In this document: piece by piece, positions 1-7,497 of the stretch | Numbering within the stretch: the first letter of the stretch is position 1 | How the letters are laid out: every line of letters starts with the position of its first letter | NCBI GenBank assembly: GCA_964515805.1 | Contig: CAZEUZ010000129.1 | Span: 1-20,153 of the forward strand | Length of the DNA stretch: 20,153 bases | From: CAZEUZ01 sp964515805 | GTDB lineage: Bacteria; Pseudomonadota; Gammaproteobacteria; Pseudomonadales; Cellvibrionaceae | Direction: 5' to 3' | The notes under the pieces: model-generated | Seen by the model: only the letters and a program-made list of their open reading frames with translations | Told to the model about the DNA's origin: nothing | Database searches by the model: none | Program-made: the position numbers and the translations under genes

Positions 1-549
1 GATAATCTCAGCAAGGTGAATATAAAAACCTGGTACGGCGACGCTACGCGGCCAGATTTGTTAGATAATGCGGGTATCAGGGAGGCAAAATTATTGGTTG
101 TCGCCATCGACGATCGCTATCGCGCACTGGACTTGGTGGGACATGTCAAAAAATCTCATCCCCATGTTACCGTTATGGCGAGGGCCTACGATAGAACCCA
201 CGGCTATGAACTCGCTGACGCCGGCACCGATATTATCGTTTCCGAGACCTATTTTTCCGCATTGGAACTAGGCGGTGAAGCGCTAAAAGCACTGAATGTT
301 CACCCGTTTAAAGTCGAACAGATGAAGCAGGCATTCCGCAGAGCGGACGATGATTCGCGAGAAGAAATCTACCGAGAGTGGCTCAAAAACGAACCAGATA
401 ATCGTTTCACGAGTGACTACATTGCTCTACTGATAGCGATGGAGAAACGTATGAACTCTGCTATCAAACGCAACCGATTAGACGGCCACGACGCCTCGGA
501 ACACGGCTGGACACCGCCGCCGAAGAATTATCAGGATGGGCTTGAATAA
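1..549 (+). CDS. Kef-type K+/H+ antiporter, C-terminal RCK (TrkA-N) part, 5' end missing
   Basis: This is the last 182 residues of a glutathione-regulated potassium-efflux (KefB/KefC) type antiporter. The reading frame is open from the first base, so the membrane domain lies outside the window, and a GTG at 16 is internal rather than a start. The visible part is the cytoplasmic NAD-binding RCK domain: YGDATRPDLL at the end of a Rossmann unit, then LLVVAIDD, and a VSETYFSALELGGEAL segment followed by an FRRADDDSREE stretch. These closely follow the KefB/KefC order, in which the tail links the regulatory domain to the carboxyl end. In the family this domain gates K+ efflux in exchange for protons in response to electrophiles and nucleotides. 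It converges with uspA, with only 17 bases between the stop codons. Whether it is KefB, KefC or a related paralogue cannot be decided from the tail. Confidence 0.85.
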   Translation, partial: DNLSKVNIKTWYGDATRPDLLDNAGIREAKLLVVAIDDRYRALDLVGHVKKSHPHVTVMARAYDRTHGYELADAGTDIIVSETYFSALELGGEALKALNVHPFKVEQMKQAFRRADDDSREEIYREWLKNEPDNRFTSDYIALLIAMEKRMNSAIKRNRLDGHDASEHGWTPPPKNYQDGLE

Positions 550-566
550 AAGCCTGTAATCATATC

Positions 567-1004
567 CTAGCTTATATCTTTTTTGTTTGCGCCCACTCTC
601 ACCGCCAATACGTCACAAGTTGACCCATGCAAAACACCATTAGCTGTGGAACCCAATAACAGCGATAGGCCGTGTCTGCCATGACTGCCAACGACGACCA
701 AATCTGCGTTAATGTCGTTTACCAGGCGATGTATTTCATCTTGGGGACGGCCTTGACAAAGATGTACATTGTCAGCGGGGATTTTATAGCGGTCGGCAAA
801 ATTTGCTAAAGATTCTTCCGCTTGCTTTTGTACTACCCGTTGAATATTCTCGGTATCTAAATCAGTGAAATACAAGGGTTCAACCACGTATACAAGATGG
901 AGAGAGGCGCCATTGATCTCACGCAGTGATATCGCCTTAGCAGCTACGTTATGGGCTTCATCAGTCAAGTCAATAGCCAATAGAATTGTTGAATAATCGC
1001 TCAT
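567..1004 (-). CDS. uspA: Universal stress protein, UspA family
   Basis: A 145-residue single Usp domain, the usual length for UspA-type proteins. It begins with YSTILLAIDLTDEA (beta-1 and the ATP-contacting Asp) and ends with VVVGSHGRHGLSLLLGS followed by CDVLAVRV, the Usp nucleotide-binding loop. The classical ATP-binding spacing is G-2x-G-9x-G-S/T. Here the last spacer has eight residues, as in many pseudomonad-like Usp proteins, so ATP binding is plausible but not certain. AGGAGA upstream of the ATG supports the start. The gene follows the K+ channel gene on the same strand after 76 bases and may be co-transcribed with it or have its own promoter in that gap. Usp domains often accompany ion transporters, which fits the Kef and channel neighbours. 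The uspA symbol reflects the family and does not imply orthology to E. coli uspA. Confidence 0.88.
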   Translation of the reverse strand: MSDYSTILLAIDLTDEAHNVAAKAISLREINGASLHLVYVVEPLYFTDLDTENIQRVVQKQAEESLANFADRYKIPADNVHLCQGRPQDEIHRLVNDINADLVVVGSHGRHGLSLLLGSTANGVLHGSTCDVLAVRVGANKKDIS

Positions 1005-1080
1005 AATGGACTCTCCTATTTTTGGATATAGTATTAACTCTATTTGCAGTAATAGTATTTATAGCGGACATTACATGGAA

Positions 1081-2151
1081 TTATGCTGTTGCAATACATC
1101 CTTCAATAGATGACAGAGTCGGTATGGCTTCGTCTCTGACCATCAGTAATATCGCCTTAGCCGAAATAATATTGCTCTCGCGAGGACATGTTCGCACTTG
1201 GCCTTCATTATCAATATAGCCCAGCGGCGTACCCATTGCATTCTGAATAAGAGCACAAGCGATATCCTTCCATGCCTTTTCTTTTATCCAGATATCATAG
1301 CGGTGTATCGATGCGCCAAAGTGTCTGAATAAGTCCTCTAATATACATTCGGTTCCCGGTGCCGAAAGCGCTCTGACAATCAGTTCTGGATAGGCGCGAA
1401 TAGGTCTTAGCACGGCATCAGCGCCCATTGCTTTGAAGCGTTTAAAGTTGGCATCTTGCACTGCTTCCGCTGCAACTAGCGCGCGGCTTTTATAGCATTT
1501 GAGGCGATCCAACAAATCCAAAGTCAGGCTATCCGAGCGAGGATCGAATGCATCCTGAGCAAGAAACAATATGTAGCTTGCTTTGTGAATGCTAATGTCG
1601 GCAAAAAAATTACCCAGACTGGTATCGGCATTTTTGTATACTACACCCGTATCCACTAATTGCTTGGACAGGCCTTGCGCAAAGGTATTAGTTACTAGTA
1701 TGACCTCTTTTTTGGCAAGCAAAGGCGTATGGCGTATCTGGTCCATCAAGCGCAGAAGGTACTGTTCGCCATTTCTTTTCGTATTAGGTGCATTGACTAT
1801 CACAATATGATCATTCATACGGTTCCATCTCCAAAAACCTTTGGCGATACGATCTCGACGCTCCAGACGAAAGTCGATATATTCACCTGCCAACTGGGCT
1901 AGCATCCATATGCCCAAAACATACAACAGAACGGCAGTCGATATACGTCCCCACAAAGTAGCTGCTGAAATATCGCCATAGCCTACTGTGGTCACTGTGG
2001 TTAGGGTCAGCCAAGCTGCGTCGCTAAAAGACAATTGTTCAAACCACATCATGGCGATGATGTGAAGACTCAAAATCAGCGATAACTGTAAAAGCAAATA
2101 CCGCAGTCTACAAGCAAGCACAGATTTTACATGGTGGGTTAATTTTACCAT
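1081..2151 (-). CDS. Two-helix potassium channel with C-terminal RCK-like domain
   Basis: A 356-residue ion channel subunit. Residues about 18-36 form the first membrane helix. The pore helix and selectivity filter TVGYGD sit at 55-60, and the second helix is about 70-90. TVGYGD is the diagnostic K+ filter. From about 113 a cytoplasmic Rossmann-like RCK/TrkA-N domain follows (DHIVIVNAPN, then EVILVTNTF, YILFLAQDAFD, ALVAAEAV and GADAVLRPIRAYPELIVRAL), then a smaller C-terminal lobe. The glycine-rich nucleotide loop expected after the first strand is replaced by VNAPNTKRNGE, so cofactor binding may be altered. The protein should form a tetramer in the inner membrane and conduct K+. The start is an ATG at 2151 with only a weak GGA upstream. 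It lies upstream of uspA on the same strand and next to a Kef antiporter, which suggests a local K+ homeostasis or stress cluster. Confidence 0.87.
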   Translation of the reverse strand: MVKLTHHVKSVLACRLRYLLLQLSLILSLHIIAMMWFEQLSFSDAAWLTLTTVTTVGYGDISAATLWGRISTAVLLYVLGIWMLAQLAGEYIDFRLERRDRIAKGFWRWNRMNDHIVIVNAPNTKRNGEQYLLRLMDQIRHTPLLAKKEVILVTNTFAQGLSKQLVDTGVVYKNADTSLGNFFADISIHKASYILFLAQDAFDPRSDSLTLDLLDRLKCYKSRALVAAEAVQDANFKRFKAMGADAVLRPIRAYPELIVRALSAPGTECILEDLFRHFGASIHRYDIWIKEKAWKDIACALIQNAMGTPLGYIDNEGQVRTCPRESNIISAKAILLMVRDEAIPTLSSIEGCIATA

Positions 2152-2214
2152 TCCGTGATGACTTTACCCTTTACAGTGACAGCTCTGCATGTAGCATAAT
2201 GCCCGTATGGCATG

Positions 2215-4944
2215 TCAACTTTTCAAAAGATTGCGAATCACATAATGCAGTATGCCGCCGTGAGCGAAGTACTGAAACTCAATATCCGTATCAATGCGAA
2301 CCTTGATTGGGAAAGAAACTATTTCGTTGCCATTGTCGTCTGAAACTGTCACCGTGATTTCTTTATCGCCATTCTGGATAGCAGGGATCGAGAAACATTC
2401 ATTTCCCTTTAAGTTTAATGAGTCGGGGCTGTCACCCGAATTGAACTCCAAAGGTAAAATGCCCATGCCGATCAAGTTAGAACGGTGGATACGTTCATAA
2501 CTCTGAGCCAATACAGCACGAACGCCCAACAGGGATGGACCCTTAGCAGCCCAGTCGCGACTTGAGCCAGTTCCATACTCTTTTCCGGCAATCACTATGC
2601 TGGCTACGGTTTCGTTTTTGTATTCCATAGCAGCATCAAAAATAGACATGGCCTTTCCGGAGGGATAATGAGTTGTGTGACTGCCTTCAGTGCCAGGAGC
2701 CAACTGATTTTTTAAGCGAACATTGGCGAAAGTTCCCCGCATCATCACTTCATGGTTCCCTCTGCGTGAACCATAAGAATTAAAATCTTTTACATCAATG
2801 CCCAGTGCTTTCAAATAGTCACCTGCGGGGCTGTTTTCGGCAATAGCACCGGCGGGGGAAATATGGTCAGTGGTGATGCTATCGCCTACTTTTACCAGGC
2901 AGCGGGCTTTTTCAATGGCTCGAACGCCTGGCGCCAAGCGGCCCATATCGGTAAAAAAAGGTGGCTGCTTAATGTAGCTAGACTCTGGCCAATCGTAGAT
3001 CGTCTGATCTGAAACCGAAAGCTTATCCCACGCTTCGCCTCCCTCGAACACATCGGCGTACTTTTCACTAAATAGTGTCTGCGAAATGCAGCTGTCTGCA
3101 ATGGCGCGTACCTCTGCATCATCAGGCCAAATATCTTTCAAATAGACAGCTTTGCCATCGGCACCCATACCTAGCGGTTCCCGAGTTAAGTCGATCTGCA
3201 TATTACCTGCCAGTGCGTAGGCGACTACCAGTGGCGGCGAAGCTAAGTAATTTGCCGCGGTATCGGGATGCACTCGGCCTTCAAAATTTCTATTACCCGA
3301 AAGCACGGAACACACGGGCAGTCTTTTAATACGTATAGCTTGTTGAATAGGACCAGGCAATGGGCCTGAATTGCCGATACAGGTGGTGCACCCATAACCT
3401 ACCAAATTAAAGCCCAATGCATCCAATTCACTCATCAATCCTGCTGATTTTAGATATTCGGTTACGACCTGTGATCCCGGTGCAAAAGAGGTTTTCACCC
3501 AAGGTTTTACCATCAATCCTCTAGCGCGCGCTTTTTTTGCCATCAAACCGGCAGCTACCATAACGTGAGGATTCGATGTGTTGGTACAACTGGTAATGGC
3601 GGCAATGACAACGGCACCGGGTTCTAACTCGAATTGCTGATTATTGTAATTAACAGCAATAGAGTCACTCTGTTCTTGAGCGATATCCAGATCGGCTAAA
3701 CTGCCGCCTTCGCTGGCAAAATCGGCGTGATTGATGTCGGTTATACTGATTTGCTGGTCGAGCCATTCATTAAATTTTGATGCGGCAGCTGACAGAGCGA
3801 TGCGGTCTTGAGGTCTTTTAGGTCCGGCAATGGAAGGTTCCACTGAAGAGAGATCGAATTCGATCACTTCGTTGTAACTTGCTTCCGGGGTTGAATTGTC
3901 ATGCCACAATCCTAAGGCTTTCGCATAGGCTTTGACTAGTTGAATATGGCCATCGCTCCGACCCGTCAGCTGCAGATAGCGGACGCTTTCTTCATCCAAA
4001 GGGAAGATACCGCAAGTGGCGCCGTACTCAGGAGCCATATTGGCAATGGTAGCGCGATCAGCAGTGGTCAAATGTTTCAATCCCGGGCCATAAAATTCGA
4101 CAAATTTTCCAACAACGCCATGTTTTCGCAGCCGTTCAGTAATGGTGAGCACCATATCAGTCGCAGTGACACCGGTGGCTAATCGGCCGGATAATTTAAA
4201 GCCGACGACACGAGGAATCAACATGGTAACCGGTTGACCTAACATAGCGGCTTCTGCTTCGATACCACCGACACCCCAGCCCAGAATACCCAACCCATTG
4301 ATCATGGTAGTATGGGAATCAGTGCCAACCAACGTATCCGGGTAGGCCCAAGCCTGACCATTGATATCGGTTTCGAATACACAACGAGCGAGGTGCTCCA
4401 AGTTAACTTGGTGAACAATACCACGACCGGGAGGGACCACTTTAAAATTGCTGAAAGCAGACTGTCCCCATTTCAAAAACGAATAGCGCTCAGCATTACG
4501 CTGAACTTCAATCTGAGTATTTTTTTCATACGCGTCAGCAGAGGCAAAATGATCCACCATCACCGAATGATCAATGACCAGCTCGACTGGATTAAACGGG
4601 TTAATTTTATTGGCATCTCCTTGGAGAGATTCCATTGCATTACGCATTGCCGCCAAATCGACGATGGCGGGCACACCGGTAAAATCCTGTAAAATGACGC
4701 GAGCTGGAACAAAAGCGATTTCATGCTCGACCGGTTCATCGGTTTTCCATTGAGCGAGCTGTCGGATATCCTGCTCCGATACAAAGGTTTCATCTTCGTG
4801 ACGGAGTAAATTTTCCAGCAATATTTTAATAGCAAAGGGAAGACGATCGAGATCATATTCTCGAGATACCTTTTTGAAGTTCACCATCCGGATGGTTTTG
4901 TCGTTAACTGTCAGCTGGCTGATATCTTTGAACATATTTTCCAT
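2215..4944 (-). CDS. acnA: Aconitate hydratase A (TCA cycle)
   Basis: A 909-residue cytosolic aconitase of the AcnA/IRP1 type (E. coli AcnA is 891 residues). It interconverts citrate and isocitrate through cis-aconitate using a [4Fe-4S] cluster. The three cluster ligands are visible: Cys453 in ITSCTNTSNP and Cys519/Cys522 in GYGCTTCIGNSG. Other landmarks are VGTDSHTTMINGLGILGWGV near residue 205 and the C-terminal swivelling domain with AGKEYGTGSSRDWAAKG and QSYERIHRSNLIGMGILPLE, which carries substrate-binding Ser and Arg residues. The start is set by AGGAGT four bases before the ATG; another Met at residue 4 has no such signal. It is transcribed alone, following the CDF gene on the same strand after 97 bases, and those bases hold a tandem repeat. 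AcnA-type enzymes are often stress or stationary-phase forms, but this cannot be read from the sequence. Confidence 0.97.
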   Translation of the reverse strand: MENMFKDISQLTVNDKTIRMVNFKKVSREYDLDRLPFAIKILLENLLRHEDETFVSEQDIRQLAQWKTDEPVEHEIAFVPARVILQDFTGVPAIVDLAAMRNAMESLQGDANKINPFNPVELVIDHSVMVDHFASADAYEKNTQIEVQRNAERYSFLKWGQSAFSNFKVVPPGRGIVHQVNLEHLARCVFETDINGQAWAYPDTLVGTDSHTTMINGLGILGWGVGGIEAEAAMLGQPVTMLIPRVVGFKLSGRLATGVTATDMVLTITERLRKHGVVGKFVEFYGPGLKHLTTADRATIANMAPEYGATCGIFPLDEESVRYLQLTGRSDGHIQLVKAYAKALGLWHDNSTPEASYNEVIEFDLSSVEPSIAGPKRPQDRIALSAAASKFNEWLDQQISITDINHADFASEGGSLADLDIAQEQSDSIAVNYNNQQFELEPGAVVIAAITSCTNTSNPHVMVAAGLMAKKARARGLMVKPWVKTSFAPGSQVVTEYLKSAGLMSELDALGFNLVGYGCTTCIGNSGPLPGPIQQAIRIKRLPVCSVLSGNRNFEGRVHPDTAANYLASPPLVVAYALAGNMQIDLTREPLGMGADGKAVYLKDIWPDDAEVRAIADSCISQTLFSEKYADVFEGGEAWDKLSVSDQTIYDWPESSYIKQPPFFTDMGRLAPGVRAIEKARCLVKVGDSITTDHISPAGAIAENSPAGDYLKALGIDVKDFNSYGSRRGNHEVMMRGTFANVRLKNQLAPGTEGSHTTHYPSGKAMSIFDAAMEYKNETVASIVIAGKEYGTGSSRDWAAKGPSLLGVRAVLAQSYERIHRSNLIGMGILPLEFNSGDSPDSLNLKGNECFSIPAIQNGDKEITVTVSDDNGNEIVSFPIKVRIDTDIEFQYFAHGGILHYVIRNLLKS

Positions 4945-4959
4945 AATTACTCCTGGTAC

Positions 4960-5017
4960 ATAGCTAATTCGGTAATGCGTGGTTAATCCGTTAGTAAGTG
5001 GTTAAATCCGATAGTAA
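4960..5017. repeat. Imperfect tandem repeat, period 19-20, in the acnA leader
   Basis: Two adjacent near-identical units are visible: GTGGTTAATCCGTTAGTAA at 4979-4997 and GTGGTTAAATCCGATAGTAA at 4998-5017. They differ by one inserted A and one substitution. A third, degenerate unit at 4960-4978 matches the first at 11 of 19 positions by eye. The array lies in the 97 bases between the CDF stop and the acnA start, ending 16 bases upstream of the acnA ATG. It could be a duplicated operator, part of the promoter or 5' leader, or simple slippage. A weak sigma70-like arrangement (TTTACT, 16 bases, TACTAA on the minus strand) falls across it. Confidence 0.7.
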
Positions 5018-5041
5018 ATAGTTGCTCTAACCATTGTATTT

Positions 5042-6124
5042 CTATTCACCTTCTGGGAGCGGTTTACCTGGCTTGCGAAATTCCTCGGGTTCTGTCGGCG
5101 AGGTCAATTCATCAATTGAAAACGGCATGCGATGCTCAAATGGTTCCCGCCTAACCCTACAGTCATTGATACTACACACCTTACAGTAAGCCTGTCGACA
5201 AGGGTCCACATGAAAGTGGATTTCTCCCTGATTCTCATGATCCTGAACCACTTGACGGGCGAAGTGGTCAGTTTTTTCATGAGCTTCTTCAACGCTCCAG
5301 TATTCGGGTACCACTACATGAGCGTTTATATGATGAAAAGCGCCGGAGCGAATAATGCGAGTATGATGAATTCGAATAATCCCGGGGAAGGCATTTGAAT
5401 CAAATAAATGCCCAATCTGGTGAATCACATCCCGATCCTGCTCATCCATTAGCCCTGCGGCGCTTCCTCGGACTAGGCTCCAGCCCTCTTTCAATAGTAA
5501 GAGAGCAACAATCATCGCTGTAATTGGATCAAACCATATTATGCCGGTGAGTTTGACCAAAATGAGGCCGAGCAGCACTCCTGCACTGGTGATGCAGTCG
5601 GAAAATATATGCTTTCCGCTGGCTACCAATGCTGGGGAGTGATTCTTTTTGCCGATTTTTTGGAGAAACAAACCGAGACACCCATTGATGGCGCCGGCGA
5701 TTAAAATGAGAAATAGCCCAACGTTCAATTCCTTGAGTTCATTACCGCGAACCAGCGCACTACCTGCTTCTATTAAAATTAACACTCCGGCAAAAGCCAA
5801 TAATCCCCCTTCAAAGACGGCAGAAAAATACTCAGCCTTACCATGACCATAGGGATGATTACGATCTGCAGGAATTACGGCAATGCGCATGGTAATCAAT
5901 GCAGTTATAGCCGTAATCACATTGACAATGCTTTCGGAAGCATCAGAAAAAACCGCTTGCGATCCCGTCAGTTCAAAGGCAAAAAATTTGATCGCCAGCA
6001 AAACGACACCGACGCCAAGGGAGAGCCACGCAGCAAGTAACAACGTACGGTTTTCTTTCAAGTAACTTCTTTTTGAGCGGCCTGCTTCAGAATCACATGT
6101 TTTTTCAGGTACTACACTATGCAT
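5042..6124 (-). CDS. Cation diffusion facilitator (metal/H+ antiporter) with cysteine-rich tail
   Basis: A 360-residue inner-membrane metal exporter of the CDF family, which in the family exports Zn2+, Fe2+, Mn2+, Co2+ or Cd2+ in exchange for protons. Six membrane helices are apparent from residue 28 to about 215. The metal site is formed by D61/E64 in FSDASESIVN (helix 2) and H172/D176 in KHIFSDC (helix 5). The conserved NHPYGHGKAEYFSAVFEG block follows helix 2. The cytoplasmic dimerisation domain is about 222-305 and contains many histidines (IRIHHTRIIRSGAFHHINAH). After HFHVDP comes C309-x4-C314-x2-C317-x4-C322, an extra potential metal site not present in E. coli FieF. The first in-frame ATG is used; an overlapping upstream ATG in another frame stops after four codons, and no strong ribosome binding site is seen. 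Metal specificity cannot be assigned from these motifs. Confidence 0.92.
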   Translation of the reverse strand: MHSVVPEKTCDSEAGRSKRSYLKENRTLLLAAWLSLGVGVVLLAIKFFAFELTGSQAVFSDASESIVNVITAITALITMRIAVIPADRNHPYGHGKAEYFSAVFEGGLLAFAGVLILIEAGSALVRGNELKELNVGLFLILIAGAINGCLGLFLQKIGKKNHSPALVASGKHIFSDCITSAGVLLGLILVKLTGIIWFDPITAMIVALLLLKEGWSLVRGSAAGLMDEQDRDVIHQIGHLFDSNAFPGIIRIHHTRIIRSGAFHHINAHVVVPEYWSVEEAHEKTDHFARQVVQDHENQGEIHFHVDPCRQAYCKVCSINDCRVRREPFEHRMPFSIDELTSPTEPEEFRKPGKPLPEGE

Positions 6125-6424
6125 GCATCATCGTTCTCAACTCACTACTGTTAATCATTTACTCTACTCTTTTCTATCGTTCATTGGCTTGAAATGACTA
6201 ATCGTAACATGTCAACGATAAAAATTAACCAATTGCAAAAGTGATAATAAATGCTCAACAGACACTAATAGCTTTTAATGATGATAATATCGTCAAAAAC
6301 TGGACACGATACATAGCATAGCGTTAAAGTACGGTCTAATTAATAGTATTGTCGTAGATTAGCTGGTCGAAAGAAAAAGTACTGTAAAGCTTTTCAATAA
6401 CACTTTAAAGTTGGGGTGAATATT
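6125..6424. other. Non-coding divergent intergenic region
   Basis: About 300 AT-rich bases separate the divergent CDF gene (-) and the small protein gene (+). No convincing gene or RNA was found. It contains an interrupted palindrome, ATCGT-9 bases-ACGAT at 6201-6219, that could be an operator. A perfect TTGACA on the minus strand (6210-6215) lies inside it but has no good -10 at the right distance. On the plus strand TTAAAG, 17 bases, TATTGT (about 6324-6352) is a weak promoter candidate for the small gene. All of these are low-confidence readings by eye. Confidence 0.4.
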
Positions 6425-6658
6425 ATGACTGTAGAGAACAGAGAGGGTGAAGCCGGCGTCGTTATTCCCGCACGAAAAATGAGAATTTTCAAGAAAGAAG
6501 ACGGTTATTTCTATTACCGTACTCGTGAAAACATGAATATTGGCCCCTTCGATACCGAAGATCAGGCGCTAAAAAGTATCAATGATTACATTGAAAACTT
6601 TATTGGTAAAACAGATGAATCCGTCGTTAAAAAAATAAGCAGCTCCTATGGCGAATAA
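6425..6658 (+). CDS. Small conserved protein, DUF6316-like, unknown function
   Basis: A soluble 77-residue protein with no signal peptide or membrane segment. The core MRIFKKEDGYFYYRTREN followed by IGPFDTEDQALKSINDYIENF resembles the short gammaproteobacterial family I recall as DUF6316, in which an aromatic and charged strand pair leads into a xIGPFD turn and one helix. The assignment is from memory and uncertain. An in-frame GTG at 6416 would add three residues. The ATG at 6425 is preferred because GGGG ends eight bases upstream, whereas the GTG lies on that very signal. It stands alone, divergent from the CDF gene and convergent with hisF, with 24 bases between the stops and no clear terminator. 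No function can be assigned. Confidence 0.72.
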   Translation: MTVENREGEAGVVIPARKMRIFKKEDGYFYYRTRENMNIGPFDTEDQALKSINDYIENFIGKTDESVVKKISSSYGE

Positions 6659-6682
6659 TTTTATAAATTGACAAATTCACTG

Positions 6683-7453
6683 CTACAGCCTAATTTCAAC
6701 ACCACAAGATCTCATGTAATTTTTCGCCTGAGGAATAGAATACTCGCAAAAATGAAAAATACTGGCGGCGAGTACGGCATCTGCTTTACCTTGAATCAAT
6801 CCATCGACAAGATGCTGTAAATTACCGACACCACCAGAAGCTATTACCGGAATCGTTACGTTCTCACTGATTACACGGGTAACATCCAAGTCAAAACCCG
6901 CTTTGGTGCCATCCCTATCCATACTCGTCAACAAAATTTCACCTGCTCCATAGTCTGCCATTTTGCGCGCCCAACTGACGGCATCAATGCCCGTAGGCTT
7001 GCGCCCACCGTGAGTGAATATCTCCCAGCGCAAAGACCGGTCCTCTGTATTGACCTTTTTGACATCAAGCGCCACAACGATACATTGAGAACCAAAATGC
7101 GCTGATGCCGATCGTACAAATTCGGGATCGTTAACTGCTGCTGAATTGATACTGATTTTATCCGCACCAGCATTTAAAAGAGTACGGATATCACTCAACG
7201 TGCGAATACCGCCACCAACGGTCAGAGGAATAAATACCTCATTGGCTATAGACTCCACCGTGTGCACAATAGTCTCACGCCCTTCATGGGTAGCGGTAAT
7301 ATCCAACAGAGCAATCTCATCGGCACCTTGCTCATTATATTGCTTGGCAACTTCGACTGGATCTCCAGCATCGCGGATATCGACAAATTGCACACCTTTA
7401 ACGACGCGGCCGGCATCGATATCCAGACAGGGAATAATACGTTTAGCAAGCAT
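6683..7453 (-). CDS. hisF: Imidazole glycerol phosphate synthase, cyclase subunit
   Basis: A 256-residue (beta/alpha)8 barrel of standard length. With HisH it converts PRFAR plus ammonia into imidazole glycerol phosphate and AICAR, the fifth step of histidine synthesis. The two catalytic aspartates are present: D11 in MLAKRIIPCLD and D130 in VVALDVKK. Phosphate-binding loops are LTVGGGIRT (about 77-85) and VIASGGVGN, and the half-barrel repeat shared with HisA is evident. The start is fixed by the highly conserved N-terminus although the upstream signal is weak (ACGAG directly before the ATG). It is the last gene of the his unit, 44 bases after hisA. The downstream genes usually found after hisF elsewhere are not present here, where a convergent small gene follows. 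Confidence 0.97.
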   Translation of the reverse strand: MLAKRIIPCLDIDAGRVVKGVQFVDIRDAGDPVEVAKQYNEQGADEIALLDITATHEGRETIVHTVESIANEVFIPLTVGGGIRTLSDIRTLLNAGADKISINSAAVNDPEFVRSASAHFGSQCIVVALDVKKVNTEDRSLRWEIFTHGGRKPTGIDAVSWARKMADYGAGEILLTSMDRDGTKAGFDLDVTRVISENVTIPVIASGGVGNLQHLVDGLIQGKADAVLAASIFHFCEYSIPQAKNYMRSCGVEIRL

Positions 7454-7497
7454 CTCGTTTATTTACCATCGTGTTAGGCACTGATTATTGGGTAAGA

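Noticed and set aside
1022..1219. A hydrophobic 65-codon frame on the plus strand near uspA
   Set aside because: Mostly antisense to the end of the K+ channel gene; the hydrophobic look comes from AT-rich sequence, with no ribosome binding site.
2199..2213. ATGCC-CGTAT-GGCAT inverted repeat between the channel gene and acnA
   Set aside because: A five-base stem with no T-run is too weak to call a terminator.
4312..4692. A 126-codon open frame opposite acnA
   Set aside because: It lies entirely inside the antisense of acnA and its composition follows the complement of conserved aconitase codons.
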